The translations under genes were made by a program, and so were the position numbers. From an uncultured Bacteroidales bacterium (GTDB lineage: Bacteria > Bacteroidota > Bacteroidia > Bacteroidales > Paludibacteraceae), in the NCBI GenBank assembly GCA_944321895.1, contig CALUNA010000001.1:186001-250000 (forward strand): DNA of 64,000 bases, written 5' to 3'. Position 1 is the stretch's first letter. Each line of letters begins with the position of its first letter. The notes under the pieces are model-generated. The model searched no databases. It had not been told where the DNA came from and saw only the letters and a program-made list of their open reading frames with translations. Positions 18,771 through 28,734 of this stretch are shown piece by piece.

Positions 18771-18801
18771 TTGTGACAATGCGGCTATTGTTTTATCTTT
18801 G
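18771..18801 (+). promoter_or_regulatory. Promoter of the PAP2 phosphatase gene
   Basis: TTG 18771-18773, a 20-bp spacer, and TATCTTTG 18794-18801. Start of transcription falls a few bases before the ATG at 18812, which leaves almost no leader. It also shows that the longer frame beginning at 18773 is not translated from this promoter. Confidence 0.75.
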
Positions 18802-18811
18802 CCGAAAAAAC

Positions 18812-19459
18812 ATGCGTAATATTTTCATTCTCATTCCGTTGCTGTTGGTTTCCCATACGGTTTTTTCGCAAAACCCCGATGCGAGGTTGCTGCATTATTT
18901 CAACAATCAGTCTGACATGTATGGCTACAGCCGGGTTTTGTCATCGAGCATGTATGTCGTTTCCATAGGAGTTCCCGTCGTGCAGGGAATCACCGCCCTT
19001 GCCACGCACGATGACCAATTGTTTAAAAATGCGTTGTGCACGGGAGTCAGTCTTGGACTTACGACGGCCCTGACATACGGCCTGAAATATACAGTGCGTC
19101 GTCCGCGTCCTTATGAAACATATTCCGACTATATTCATAACGTGGAAATGGAAAGTTCGCCAAGTTTCCCGTCAGGACATACTTCCATAGCATTCAGTAC
19201 GGCAACATCTTTGACCCTGCAATATCCCCGCTGGTATGTCATTGTTCCAAGCTATCTGTGGGCGGCAGGGGTGGCCTATTCGCGCCTGAATCTGGGAGTG
19301 CATTATCCTACTGATGTGCTTGCGGGTGCCTTGCTCGGTGCAGGTAGCGCCTTTCTTACGTACAAACTGAACCAGCTGTTATGGCGCAAACTGGACAACA
19401 GGAAAATTATTGGGTTGCAGGTGTATGCAAATCCTTTCGCCAACGCAGATATCCGATAA
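18812..19459 (+). CDS. Secreted or membrane PAP2 family phosphatase
   Basis: A 215-residue protein starting at MRNIFILIPLL, with a signal peptide ending VFSQ. The three phosphatase motifs of the acid phosphatase/PAP2 family are present in order: KYTVRRPRP (C1), PSGHTS (C2, catalytic histidine) and SRLNLGVHYPTD (C3). Several hydrophobic segments suggest membrane attachment. Such enzymes remove phosphate from undecaprenyl pyrophosphate, lipid A or phosphatidic acid; the sequence does not say which. The C-terminus overlaps the convergent pnuC gene by 53 bp (19407-19459). Confidence 0.85.
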   Translation: MRNIFILIPLLLVSHTVFSQNPDARLLHYFNNQSDMYGYSRVLSSSMYVVSIGVPVVQGITALATHDDQLFKNALCTGVSLGLTTALTYGLKYTVRRPRPYETYSDYIHNVEMESSPSFPSGHTSIAFSTATSLTLQYPRWYVIVPSYLWAAGVAYSRLNLGVHYPTDVLAGALLGAGSAFLTYKLNQLLWRKLDNRKIIGLQVYANPFANADIR

Positions 19460-20000
19460 TGGCCATAATGGTGTAAACTACGAATAAGCCTGTAGTGAAA
19501 TACAATTCCTTATACAGATAAAGTAAGGCGGAAAAGGCATCTACGAAAATCCAGATAAGCCAATGTTCCAGAATCTTGCGTGCGAGCATCCACGTGGCAA
19601 CAATGCTCAGTGCGGTGGTTATGCTGTCCGGAAAGGCGACATCCGAATCCGTGAAGTTGCTGAGGACAAAGTAGTAAATGGCCCAAATTGCCACTGCGGC
19701 CAATGATAGCATCATAATCTGTTTCCCGTTGACGGATACGACAGGCAAATCGTTGCCGCCGGATGCCTGTTTCTTCAGTGTCCAGTGCAGGAATCCATAG
19801 ACACTCACCACGAGGTAATATACCTGCAAACTCATGTCTGCATAGAATTTGCTTTGGAAAAATACGGCAATGTACAAGGCGGAACTGGCAAATCCAAAAA
19901 TCCAAAGCCATATGTTTTGCCTTACGGACAAGAACAGGTAAACAAGGCTCAATATACTCCCCGTAATCTCAATCCAGTTGTCAATCAGGTATCTTAACAT
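19407..20000 (-). CDS. pnuC: Nicotinamide riboside/mononucleotide transporter PnuC
   Basis: A 197-residue membrane protein with about seven hydrophobic segments. It matches PnuC: WLWIFGFASSALYIAVFF near the N-terminus, YYLVVSVYGFLHW, and the C-terminal WLIWIFVDAFSALLYLYKELYFTTGLF. PnuC moves the vitamin B3 form nicotinamide riboside (or thiamine in the related PnuT) by facilitated diffusion. The paired tryptophans of WIFGF and HWLIW are the usual ligand-stacking residues of the family. No NadR-type kinase gene or thiamine riboswitch is next to it. Confidence 0.88.
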   Translation of the reverse strand: MLRYLIDNWIEITGSILSLVYLFLSVRQNIWLWIFGFASSALYIAVFFQSKFYADMSLQVYYLVVSVYGFLHWTLKKQASGGNDLPVVSVNGKQIMMLSLAAVAIWAIYYFVLSNFTDSDVAFPDSITTALSIVATWMLARKILEHWLIWIFVDAFSALLYLYKELYFTTGLFVVYTIMAIIGYLRWRKDLHTPATQ

Positions 20001-20010
20001 TTCTTTTGGG

Positions 20011-21597
20011 TTATCTCGTTTTTCCGAGCGTACGTGTATACAGTTCCCTGTCCTGTAGGATTTCGATGGCTTTCAGAAGCGGCCTGTTCAGTTGGTTGAT
20101 AACCTGATAATATTCTTGTACGCTCCATATGTCCCTTGTAATGAGTGCTTTTATCTGTATGCGGAACAACTCCTTGGAGCGTTGGAAATCCTGCTCGGAA
20201 AATTCTATGTTTGCTTCGTTACCCATTGCAACCAGTGTTTCCAGCATGTTGTCCGATACGGCGAATTCTGACAGGAAGGTTTTGAATTCGGGATATTGCA
20301 TTTTGAGTTCGGTGCGATGCATGTCCACATATTGCACACAGAATTTGTTGAGTACACCTTTGGCTATCATGTTCCGATGATAGGTTGTGGTCATTGTTGT
20401 ATCGACAGGAACAAAAACATCCGGCATTATGCCGCCTCCGCCATAGACAATGCGTTTGCTTGTCAGCGTTTCGTATTTCAGTGAGTCCGGAAACTGGATG
20501 CTGTCTGCATGCATGAACTCACCGTGTTCATAACGCATTTCCAAGTCTTTTTGATAATCTGTGCCTTTGTAGGGCTTCTGAATGCAACGTCCGGTCGGTG
20601 TATAATAGCGTGCCGTTGTAAGTCTGATGGCAGAACCATCTGGTAATATGAACTGTCTTTGTACCAGTCCTTTCCCAAATGTCCGCCGGCCAACCAGAAC
20701 GCCTCTGTCCCAATCTTGTACGGCTCCGCTCACAATTTCGCTGGCTGATGCGGAAGTTTCATCTATTAGAATGACTAAATTTCCTCCTTCAAAATTTCCC
20801 TTGACGGTTGCGTTTGCTATGCTTTTGGGCTGATGTATACCTTGTGTATAGACAATCAACTTGTCTTTGTCCAGAAATTCATCCGCTAAATCAATGGCTG
20901 CGTTCAGATAACCACCGCCGTTGCCTTGCAGGTCCAGAATCAGGTTTTTCAATCCTTGTTTTTTCAGGTCGGACAGGGCTTTCTTGAATTCGTCCAACGT
21001 AGTCGCCCCAAAGTTGTTTATTTTGATATAGCCAGTGGTCTTGTCTGTCATGTAGGATGCATCCAGGCTGTAGAGCGGTATTTTGTCTCGGACAATATGA
21101 AACTCTATCAGGTCGGGAATGCCGGCCCGCAATATCTTTACTCTGACTGTAGTGCCTTTTTTGCCACGCAAGCGGCGCATTATTTCGGAATTCTGGATTT
21201 TTACACCGGCAATGACCGAATCTTCTATTTCTATCATGCGGTCACCGGCACGGATACCGACACGCTCGGCCGGGCATCCGGCTATGGTCTGGATGACAAA
21301 CAGGGTGTCCTCCAGCATCTGGAATTGTATGCCGATTCCTTCAAAACTTCCTTCCAGAGGTTCGTTGGCTTGTTGCAATTCCTTTTGCGGGATGTATACA
21401 GAGTGAGGGTCAAGTTCTTTCAGTACGTTTGTAATGGTGTTTTCCGTAACGTTGTTTATGTCAATTGTATCCACATATAAATTCTCTATGGCACCCAAGA
21501 CATATTGTAGTTTCCGGATATTTGTTGCAAAATCCTGTTGGGCTTCTACACACCAACAGCTTATTGCGATTAATATCGTTATTGCTGTTCTTCTCAT
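20011..21597 (-). CDS. S41 family C-terminal processing protease
   Basis: 528 residues from the ATG at 21597 (MRRTAITILIA); the frame extends to 21690 but the added segment is not signal-like. It has a signal peptide, an N-terminal helical domain, a PDZ domain (about 80-165) with an AERVGIRAGDR loop, and a tail-specific protease domain. Ser284 (in TSASASEI) and Lys309 (in TFGKG) form the catalytic dyad, spaced 25 residues apart as in Prc/CtpA. It would cleave exported proteins at their C-termini in the periplasm. It lies 10 bp after pnuC in the leftward direction, but this may be coincidental as the genes have unrelated roles. Confidence 0.92.
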   Translation of the reverse strand: MRRTAITILIAISCWCVEAQQDFATNIRKLQYVLGAIENLYVDTIDINNVTENTITNVLKELDPHSVYIPQKELQQANEPLEGSFEGIGIQFQMLEDTLFVIQTIAGCPAERVGIRAGDRMIEIEDSVIAGVKIQNSEIMRRLRGKKGTTVRVKILRAGIPDLIEFHIVRDKIPLYSLDASYMTDKTTGYIKINNFGATTLDEFKKALSDLKKQGLKNLILDLQGNGGGYLNAAIDLADEFLDKDKLIVYTQGIHQPKSIANATVKGNFEGGNLVILIDETSASASEIVSGAVQDWDRGVLVGRRTFGKGLVQRQFILPDGSAIRLTTARYYTPTGRCIQKPYKGTDYQKDLEMRYEHGEFMHADSIQFPDSLKYETLTSKRIVYGGGGIMPDVFVPVDTTMTTTYHRNMIAKGVLNKFCVQYVDMHRTELKMQYPEFKTFLSEFAVSDNMLETLVAMGNEANIEFSEQDFQRSKELFRIQIKALITRDIWSVQEYYQVINQLNRPLLKAIEILQDRELYTRTLGKTR

Positions 21598-21715
21598 TGT
21601 GCAACTATTGGTTTTAAAATGGGAATGCAAAAATACAAAGAATAATCGGAATACGGCATTGTTAAAAAACGCCCAAAAAGGAGTTGACAATAATTATAAA
21701 ATCATTATAAATCGT

Positions 21716-21723
21716 TATCTTTG
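21716..21723 (+). promoter_or_regulatory. -7 promoter element for rdgB-porZ
   Basis: TATCTTTG 27 bp before the rdgB ATG. The nearest TTG (21684-21686) is 29 bp away, longer than the usual 19-21. Confidence 0.5.
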
Positions 21724-21749
21724 CCCCTCAATATAAAGCGAAAAAAAGA

Positions 21750-22331
21750 ATGGATTTGGTTTTTGCTACAAATAATGTACATAAGTTGGATGAAATTCGT
21801 GCGATATTGCAGGGAAAAATTAATGTGTTGAGTTTGTCCGACATAGGTTGCCATGTGGATATTCCTGAAACGGCCGATACATTGGAAGGCAATGCCAGAA
21901 TAAAGGCCGAGTATGTTTACAATAAATACGGATATGATTGTTTCGCAGATGATACGGGTTTGGAAGTGAAAGCGTTGCATGGTGCGCCGGGTGTCCGTTC
22001 TGCGCGTTATGCAGGCGACCAGCATGATTCAGTAGCTAACCGCAGAAAATTATTGGCTGATTTATCGGGAACGGATGATCGTTCAGCCCGTTTTCGGACG
22101 GTTATTGTGCTGATAATAAAAGGGAAGGAATATGTTTTTGATGGCATGGTCGTCGGGCATATAGCAAATTCGGAAAAAGGAACTCAAGGGTTCGGTTATG
22201 ATGCCGTTTTTGTGCCGGATGGCTATGAAAGTACATTTGCCGAATTGCCTGCGGAACAAAAAAACAGTATTAGTCATAGGGCTAATGCCGTCAGTAAATT
22301 GGTTAATTTTCTAAATACTCATCCTATATGA
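21750..22331 (+). CDS. rdgB: RdgB/HAM1 non-canonical purine NTP pyrophosphatase
   Basis: A 193-residue house-cleaning enzyme that hydrolyses dITP, XTP and ITP to monophosphates, keeping deaminated purines out of DNA and RNA. Motifs: [13 protein letters not shown] (SxNxxK-type entry loop), [25 protein letters not shown] (metal site) and [12 protein letters not shown]. The C-terminal [11 protein letters not shown] matches the family end. It overlaps porZ by ATGA at 22328-22331, so the two are translationally coupled. Confidence 0.97.
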   Translation: MDLVFATNNVHKLDEIRAILQGKINVLSLSDIGCHVDIPETADTLEGNARIKAEYVYNKYGYDCFADDTGLEVKALHGAPGVRSARYAGDQHDSVANRRKLLADLSGTDDRSARFRTVIVLIIKGKEYVFDGMVVGHIANSEKGTQGFGYDAVFVPDGYESTFAELPAEQKNSISHRANAVSKLVNFLNTHPI

Positions 22332-24691
22332 TTGCTATGATTCTCCGGAAATCTATCGGTAAGTTTGTTGTAATGCTGCTTTGTTGTATGGCATGCATTA
22401 CAGATTTGCCGGCACAACTTGCCATGGGACAATGGCAGACACATTTTGCTTATACCAGTGTGTCACAGATAGCACAATCGGAAAACAAGGTTTTTGGTTT
22501 AAGCGAGGGCTCGCTGTTTTCCGTCGACAAGCGTGATGAAAATGTCGAGTATTACAGTAAAATATCCGGTTTGAGCGGGACGCAGGTTTCTTGTATGGAA
22601 TATGACTATGAGACGGAAACTCTGGTTATCGTGTATAGTAATGGAAATATTGATTTGTTACGTTCCGGCGGAGTGGAAAATATTCCGGATTTGTATAATA
22701 AGTCCATGACGGCAAGCAAAGAAGTAAATTCTATTTATTTCCATGATGGGAAAGCTTATCTGGCTTGTAAATTTGGCATAGTAGTGCTGAATCTAGCTAA
22801 AAAGGAGATAGCGGAAACTTACTATATCGGTGATGCTGCATCTGAAGTGGAGGTGCTGACAATTACAGTTTCAGGTGGCTATATTTATGCCAACACGGCC
22901 ACAGATGTATATCAGGCAGATGTCTCTGACCGTCATTTGATTAATTATGAGAATTGGCATAAAATGACAGGCCTGCCAGGCACGGGTACAATTGTCCAGG
23001 TACATACTTTTAATGATGAACTGTTGTTGATTAGAGGTAGTTTTCTGTATCGGAGGACAAATGGCGTTTGGCAACAAGTGTCGGATGCTGTGTTTACCAG
23101 AGTATATTCCAATGACAATATCTTGTTGGCGTATTCGGACGTTGTGTATCGTTTTGATACAACTTATGCTTACAGTTATTTGCCTGAAACAGCTGGCGTA
23201 CAAGATGCAGAATATGACAGTAACGCTGATTTGTATTGGTTTGCTGCGGGAGAGCAGGGAATGATGTGTTATAATGCCCGGACGCAATCAAAGAACAACT
23301 ATATTCCTAACGGCCCGCAGGTAAATACACCTTACCGTTTGCAATTTTCAGGCAAGAAATTATTCATGGTTCAGGGAGGGCGATGGGCTTCCCAATATAA
23401 TCTTCCCGGGTATGTCATGATGTATGAGAATGGAGAATGGACAAATATCTGGGATGGTGTATGGAGTGCACAAGAAAAAAAATACATACATACCAAGACA
23501 GGTTTGCCAATTGTTGACTTTATGGATATAGCCATTGATCCGAATGATAATACTCATTTTTATGTTACCAGCTATGGCGCCGGGTTGTTTGAATACCGGA
23601 ATAACCAGTTTTATGCCCAATATACGCATGATAATAGTAGTTTGGAAACTATTTATCCTACAGGAACTTGGGTGCAGCAATATGGTTATATACGTTTGGA
23701 TGGTGTTGTGTATGATGCGGATGGTAATCTTTGGATCGCAAATTCCAAAACGAATACGGCTTTGAAAGTATTGTCAGTAAATGGAGATTGGTTAAGTCTG
23801 GGTTATAATGATTTGATGAATAAGCCCACTTTAGGTTCGATTTTAATCTCATCAGAAAATAAGAATCATAAATGGATTAATTCTGTTCGATCTGCCCCGG
23901 GTATTTTGGTTTTTGATGATAACGGCACCTTGGAAGAAACTTCCGATGACAAGGCTGTGTTTATGGCAGAATTTTTTGATCAGGACAATAATTCCATAAA
24001 ACCGGAAATAGTTTATTGCATGGCGCAGGATAACGATGGCGCCATCTGGATTGGTACTGATGTCGGTCCCCTCGTCTTTCCTAATCCAAATAATATATTT
24101 GATGGCACCAATAGTTGTACTAGAATAAAGATTCCACGTAATGATGGTACTAATTTGGCTGATTTCTTGTTGGAAAAAGAAGAAATCAAGTCAATTGCCA
24201 TAGATGGTGCAAATCGCAAATGGATAGGGACCGGAGCTTCTGGCGTGTACTTAATGTCGGCCGATGGGCAGGAAACAATTCAACATTTCACGACAGCCAA
24301 TAGTCCTTTGACATCAAACGATATACTGTCAATTGCAATTAATCCTGTTACTGGTGAGGTTTTTATAGGTACAGGTAGTGGCTTGTTGTCTTATCAGAGT
24401 GATGCTGCCAAAGGTGGCGATGGCTTTGGATATATCTATGCATATCCGAATCCTGTACGGGAAGATTATACAGGAGTAATAACCATAACAGGTCTGGTGG
24501 ATAATACGATTGTTAAAATTACGGATGTTGCGGGAAATCTGGTTTACGAAACCAGGTCTAACGGAAGTCTGGCTGTTTGGGATGGAAAGAACAAATCCGG
24601 CAGGAAGGTGAGCACTGGTGTGTATCTTGCAATTTGCTTGTCGGAAGATGGTTCGGAGCGGGGAACGACCAAGATATTGGTAATTAATTAA
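22328..24691 (+). CDS. porZ: Type IX secretion system protein PorZ
   Basis: A 787-residue exported protein: a signal peptide (to about residue 31; a second ATG at 22340 may be used), two beta-propeller regions (about 32-690) with repeats of the two-component-regulator-propeller type such as [16 protein letters not shown] and [16 protein letters not shown], and a C-terminal domain beginning [13 protein letters not shown]. Size and domain order match PorZ of Porphyromonas, a surface subunit of the T9SS attachment complex. There it binds anionic LPS and hands it to the sortase PorU. Its presence supports a working T9SS, in line with the C10 protease, lamin-tail protein and pectate lyase in this window. 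Confidence 0.82.
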   Translation: MIAMILRKSIGKFVVMLLCCMACITDLPAQLAMGQWQTHFAYTSVSQIAQSENKVFGLSEGSLFSVDKRDENVEYYSKISGLSGTQVSCMEYDYETETLVIVYSNGNIDLLRSGGVENIPDLYNKSMTASKEVNSIYFHDGKAYLACKFGIVVLNLAKKEIAETYYIGDAASEVEVLTITVSGGYIYANTATDVYQADVSDRHLINYENWHKMTGLPGTGTIVQVHTFNDELLLIRGSFLYRRTNGVWQQVSDAVFTRVYSNDNILLAYSDVVYRFDTTYAYSYLPETAGVQDAEYDSNADLYWFAAGEQGMMCYNARTQSKNNYIPNGPQVNTPYRLQFSGKKLFMVQGGRWASQYNLPGYVMMYENGEWTNIWDGVWSAQEKKYIHTKTGLPIVDFMDIAIDPNDNTHFYVTSYGAGLFEYRNNQFYAQYTHDNSSLETIYPTGTWVQQYGYIRLDGVVYDADGNLWIANSKTNTALKVLSVNGDWLSLGYNDLMNKPTLGSILISSENKNHKWINSVRSAPGILVFDDNGTLEETSDDKAVFMAEFFDQDNNSIKPEIVYCMAQDNDGAIWIGTDVGPLVFPNPNNIFDGTNSCTRIKIPRNDGTNLADFLLEKEEIKSIAIDGANRKWIGTGASGVYLMSADGQETIQHFTTANSPLTSNDILSIAINPVTGEVFIGTGSGLLSYQSDAAKGGDGFGYIYAYPNPVREDYTGVITITGLVDNTIVKITDVAGNLVYETRSNGSLAVWDGKNKSGRKVSTGVYLAICLSEDGSERGTTKILVIN

Positions 24692-24705
24692 ATGATATAT
24701 TTTCC

Positions 24706-25782
24706 ATGAGAATATGGCTTTCTTGCAAAACAAACAGAATTGAGTGGGTGGATTGTGCAAAGTCATTTGCTATCTTTTTTGTAGTATTATTGCATGCTGG
24801 CTTACCTGCGCCATTTCGTTCTTTTGTTAGGATGTTTTTGATCCCTGTTTTTTTCTTTATGTCTGGTTTTTTTGCAAAAGTAAATACAGAGATAAGTTAT
24901 TCTTATTTCCTCAAGAATAAGATAAGGACAATAGTATTTCCATATATATATTTTAATATTATAAATTATTTGTTTTGGTTGTTGATTGGGCGGCATTATG
25001 GCATAGGAACAGATCAGGATATGGCTTTCTGGCGTCCGATATTAGGAATGCTGTATGGAAATGCGCCGATGTTGACCCATTGTGTTCCTTTGTGGTTCTT
25101 GTCATGCCTGTTTGTTGTAGAAAATGTGTATTTTATATGTTTTCGACATATAAAGAAAGTTTCTTATAAACTCTTGCTGCTAGTCGTTTTTGCTGTGTTG
25201 GGTTATGTGGTATATAAATTTCAGACTTTTTTATTGCCATGGGGAATTAATGCAGCAATGTCCATGATTCTGTTCTATGGTGCAGGAAATATAATCAAAG
25301 ATTTGTCGTGGCTGGAGAAGTTAGGAACAATTAAAAAGACGGTGCTTTTTGGTGTTATGATCTGTTCGTTTATAATAATGTGGATAGTTCAGAGTTTTCA
25401 GCAAGGAGAAACTAAAGTCTTTATCAATCAATACGGTAATTATGTCTGTTTTTTTGTTGGTGCATGTGTAGGAATAATTTTCTTTTGTGCCTTTGCTATT
25501 ATATGTACGGGAGGTATTAAGCGTTTCCCTTGGCTATTTCATATCTTTTCGTATATAGGGCAAAATACTTTAGCTATATTGTGTTTACATCTGATGGCAG
25601 GTAGTTTTATCAAAGCAGTTACTGTCTTTATTTTTGATTTACCTCTGTCCATATATGCTAATATATGGGTAATGTTTCTGTATAGTATATTATCTGTCAT
25701 TTTATTGTTGCCGGTTATTGCTTTTATTAATAGATATGCACCATTTTGTTTAGGCCGTTCTTATGAAAAAAATCCTTCATAA
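24706..25782 (+). CDS. Acyltransferase 3 family membrane protein
   Basis: A 358-residue integral membrane protein with about ten hydrophobic helices. The N-terminal RIEWVDCAKSFAIFFVVLLHAG (histidine in the first helix) and FFFMSGFFAK match the acyltransferase 3 family, which moves acetyl or other acyl groups onto sugars of LPS, O-antigen or peptidoglycan. The gene is visibly more AT-rich than its neighbours and overlaps the next gene by 20 bp, so the pair is one transcript. It starts 14 bp after porZ. LPS modification is inferred from family and neighbours. Confidence 0.82.
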   Translation: MRIWLSCKTNRIEWVDCAKSFAIFFVVLLHAGLPAPFRSFVRMFLIPVFFFMSGFFAKVNTEISYSYFLKNKIRTIVFPYIYFNIINYLFWLLIGRHYGIGTDQDMAFWRPILGMLYGNAPMLTHCVPLWFLSCLFVVENVYFICFRHIKKVSYKLLLLVVFAVLGYVVYKFQTFLLPWGINAAMSMILFYGAGNIIKDLSWLEKLGTIKKTVLFGVMICSFIIMWIVQSFQQGETKVFINQYGNYVCFFVGACVGIIFFCAFAIICTGGIKRFPWLFHIFSYIGQNTLAILCLHLMAGSFIKAVTVFIFDLPLSIYANIWVMFLYSILSVILLLPVIAFINRYAPFCLGRSYEKNPS

Positions 25783-27304
25783 TAATAATTTCATTCTTTT
25801 TGTATTTCTTTTTTTCTGCACTTTATGGTCCGGTGTCTTTTATGTTTTCCCTGATTTTGCAGATAATCCTATTACTAATTGCTCTACTGCGTTTTCTGTT
25901 TTTGTATATTGGTGTTGCATCTGCATAGGTATTTTTCTATTGTTATACCTTATAGTTCTTAATAAATATGTTTTTGCAGGACTATTTCCTGTTTTTTGTG
26001 TTCTTGGAACTATTGTGGGCTATTATAGATATGCTTATAAAGCATCTTTGACACCTATGTTGGTAGATGCCGTGTTTCATAATGACTTTCAGACGTCGGC
26101 AGAACTTATAACCTTAACTTTGGTATTGCTTGTTATATTGAATATAGGGGTTGCGGCCATTGTAGTTTATTTTCGGTTTAAATACATATATGTGAATCAT
26201 GTCTGTTTACAATTGTTCATTGCTTTTACAGGCTTGTTTGTTTTGTTAAATAGCAACGATCGTTTGCATAATGGAATTATGCAACGTTATCCGTTTAATG
26301 TATATTACAATATCAAGCTGTATAAAGGGATGCAACATGAAATCAAGTCTGAAAGATACTGTCCCGATACATTGAGTTATTCTTTACCAAACGATTCCTT
26401 AGTAGTTGTATTTGTGCTTGGTGAATCATTACGAGCTGATCATTTATCGATAAATGGGTATTATAGGGAGACAACGCCTTATTTGCAGAATGAAGAGCAA
26501 ATGTATTCTATTGCGAATATATACAGTGAATATACACACACAAATAGGAGTCTGCCACATATTTTGACAAGAGCTGATAGTGTACATGAGGAACGGGCAT
26601 TTGATGAAACTTCATTTATCACGTTGTTTAAAAATTCTGGATTTAAGACATCATGGATTTCAAATCAAGACCCTGCCTATACGTATATTTATTTTTTAAA
26701 TGAATGTGATACAATTATTCATGCTCATCCGGAAAGGACAGTGTACGTATATAGTGAATGGCTTGATGAGGATATGTTACCCGCATTGGATTCTTTGCTG
26801 TCAAATATTTCACAACCAAATCTTATCATACTACATACAATAGGAAGTCATTGGTTCTATAACAATCATGTTTCCGATGAGTTGCGGAAATTTTCTCCAG
26901 TTGCGGAAAATAGGGTGATAACTAAAAATACCTCCGAGGAAATTATCAATGCTTATGACAATACAGTTGTTTATACTGATTTTTTTCTGAAACAAGTTAT
27001 TAATCGTTTGAGAGATAGGAATGCAATAATGATATATTTGTCTGATCATGGCGAAGCATTGGGTGAGAATGGAAATTGGCTGCACGCCAATGATAGTTAT
27101 TCAATAAAAAATCCAGCATGCATGGTGTGGTATTCGGACAAATATTCAGTTGGGAATATGTCTAAGATTGAAGCTTTAGAAGCTAATAAGAACAAATTTT
27201 ACAGGACAGATTTCCTGTATCATAGCATACTAAGTGCGGCTGGCATTCCTTCTTCTGTAATTGTTCCGGAATTGGATATCTTTACGGCATCCGGAAATGA
27301 TTAA
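25763..27304 (+). CDS. Phosphoethanolamine transferase-like membrane sulfatase (EptA/CptA family)
   Basis: A 513-residue protein with about five N-terminal membrane helices (to about residue 165) and a periplasmic alkaline-phosphatase-fold domain. Metal-site motifs: VLGESLRADHLSINGY (E221), a threonine/serine region YTHTNRSLPHILTR where the phosphoryl-accepting Thr (T258 or T260) should be, and YLSDHGEALGENG with a later NGNWLHAN histidine. The family transfers phosphoethanolamine from phosphatidylethanolamine to lipid A or core sugars, which lowers negative charge and sensitivity to cationic peptides. It follows the acyltransferase with a 20-bp overlap. Exact acceptor unknown. Confidence 0.82.
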   Translation: MKKILHNNNFILFVFLFFCTLWSGVFYVFPDFADNPITNCSTAFSVFVYWCCICIGIFLLLYLIVLNKYVFAGLFPVFCVLGTIVGYYRYAYKASLTPMLVDAVFHNDFQTSAELITLTLVLLVILNIGVAAIVVYFRFKYIYVNHVCLQLFIAFTGLFVLLNSNDRLHNGIMQRYPFNVYYNIKLYKGMQHEIKSERYCPDTLSYSLPNDSLVVVFVLGESLRADHLSINGYYRETTPYLQNEEQMYSIANIYSEYTHTNRSLPHILTRADSVHEERAFDETSFITLFKNSGFKTSWISNQDPAYTYIYFLNECDTIIHAHPERTVYVYSEWLDEDMLPALDSLLSNISQPNLIILHTIGSHWFYNNHVSDELRKFSPVAENRVITKNTSEEIINAYDNTVVYTDFFLKQVINRLRDRNAIMIYLSDHGEALGENGNWLHANDSYSIKNPACMVWYSDKYSVGNMSKIEALEANKNKFYRTDFLYHSILSAAGIPSSVIVPELDIFTASGND

Positions 27305-27488
27305 TTTTACGGTAGCAGGCTGTGTTCTGGTTTTTTCTCACAAGAGGAGGGGATGTTGTTTCGGATTATCGTAAGTCTGTATGTTCCCGTTTTTGAATAT
27401 AGCTTGTCTGTCCGAAGATCTGTTTTAAATACTAGTCGGTTTTTTGTCCAGACACTATCGTAATTGGAGCAGATGATTTGCGGACCTC

Positions 27489-27519
27489 TTGCAGCAGTGC
27501 CCCTATTTGCGTATTTTTG
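27489..27519 (+). promoter_or_regulatory. Promoter of aroA
   Basis: TTG 27489-27491, a 20-bp spacer, TATTTTTG 27512-27519; the ATG follows 20 bp later. The 235-bp gap upstream otherwise shows no feature I can support. Confidence 0.75.
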
Positions 27520-27539
27520 CCGCACGATAGATTCATTTT

Positions 27540-28733
27540 ATGCAACCGACTGTTACAATCAATTTGCCGGCATCGAAAAGCATCTGCAACCGCGTGCTTT
27601 TGATGAATGCCTTGTCGGAGCGGCCGCAGGAAATCAGGAACCTGTCCGATTGCGATGATACGCAGGTCATGCAGCATGCGCTTTCGGACATGCGGTCGGG
27701 GAAAACTGTTTTTGATATCGGTGCGGCTGGTACGGCCATGCGTTTCCTGACGGCTTTGCTTGCCGGAACTCCCGGTGAATGGACATTGACCGGCAGTGCA
27801 CGCATGAAACAGCGTCCCATTCGGATATTGGTCGATGCCTTGAACAGTCTGGGTGCGGATATTGCCTATCTGGAAGCGGACGGTTTCCCGCCTTTGAAAA
27901 TCAGGGGGAAGGTTTTGCGGGGCGGCTCATTGGCATTGGATGGCAGTGTGAGCAGTCAGTATATTTCGGCTTTGATGATGGTGGCGCCTTACATGCGCGA
28001 TGGCCTGCAAATGGAATTGCGCGGTAATCTGGTCAGTCGTTCCTATGTCAATATGACAGCGGCTTTGATGCGCACTTTCGGTGCGGAATTGCAGGTGGAG
28101 TATCCGCATATTGCCGTTGGAACAAAACCGTATATTCCGGTCGCTTTTACGGTTGAAAATGATTGGTCGGCCGCTTCTTACTGGTACGAGTGGCTGGCGG
28201 CTGCCCGCGAAGGGAGCATTTTCTTGCCGCATCTGTATGCGGACAGTTTGCAGGGGGATTCGCATGTCGCGGATATTTTCCGCCCCTTGGGTGTGGAAAC
28301 TGAATATATGGCGGAAGGCGTGCAAATTACGGCGGGCGGTCGTTGCGTGCCGTCTTTCGCATACGATTTTGTAAATCAGCCGGATTTGGCCCAAACGGTT
28401 GCCGTTGCATGCTGTTTGTGTGGAATCCCGTTTAAGTTCAGCGGTTTGCAAACACTTAAAATCAAGGAAACGGACCGTATTTCGGCTTTGGTAGCCGAAT
28501 TGGGCAAATTAGGTTTCGTCTTGCAGGAAACGAATGTCGGGGAGTTGAGTTGGGATGGTGCACGTGTGCCTGTGGCCGAACCTGTCAGCATAGCCACTTA
28601 TCAGGACCACCGTATGGCCATGTCATTCGCTCCCGCGACAATGCGTTTCCGCATGACGATTGAACATCCGGAAGTGGTCACGAAATCCTACCCGGCTTTC
28701 TGGGAAGAAAAACGTAAATTGATGTTTGATTGA
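27540..28733 (+). CDS. aroA: 3-phosphoshikimate 1-carboxyvinyltransferase (EPSP synthase)
   Basis: A 397-residue enzyme of the shikimate pathway, somewhat shorter than the 427 of the E. coli enzyme. Seen motifs: PASKSICNR (phosphoshikimate-binding Lys, Ser, Arg), GAAGTAMRFLTA, SSQYISALMM, DWSAASYWYEW (active-site Asp), LKIKETDRI and YQDHRMAMSFA. GAAGTAMRF corresponds to GNAGTAMRP of E. coli AroA: Asn to Ala and Pro101 to Phe, positions near the glyphosate/PEP pocket. The GT2 gene follows one base after the stop, giving an operon of two genes. Confidence 0.95.
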   Translation: MQPTVTINLPASKSICNRVLLMNALSERPQEIRNLSDCDDTQVMQHALSDMRSGKTVFDIGAAGTAMRFLTALLAGTPGEWTLTGSARMKQRPIRILVDALNSLGADIAYLEADGFPPLKIRGKVLRGGSLALDGSVSSQYISALMMVAPYMRDGLQMELRGNLVSRSYVNMTAALMRTFGAELQVEYPHIAVGTKPYIPVAFTVENDWSAASYWYEWLAAAREGSIFLPHLYADSLQGDSHVADIFRPLGVETEYMAEGVQITAGGRCVPSFAYDFVNQPDLAQTVAVACCLCGIPFKFSGLQTLKIKETDRISALVAELGKLGFVLQETNVGELSWDGARVPVAEPVSIATYQDHRMAMSFAPATMRFRMTIEHPEVVTKSYPAFWEEKRKLMFD

Positions 28734-28734
28734 C

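Noticed and set aside
18773..18811. Longer start for the PAP2 gene (13 more residues)
   Set aside because: These codons overlie the promoter (TTG at 18771, -7 at 18794); the signal peptide begins at 18812.
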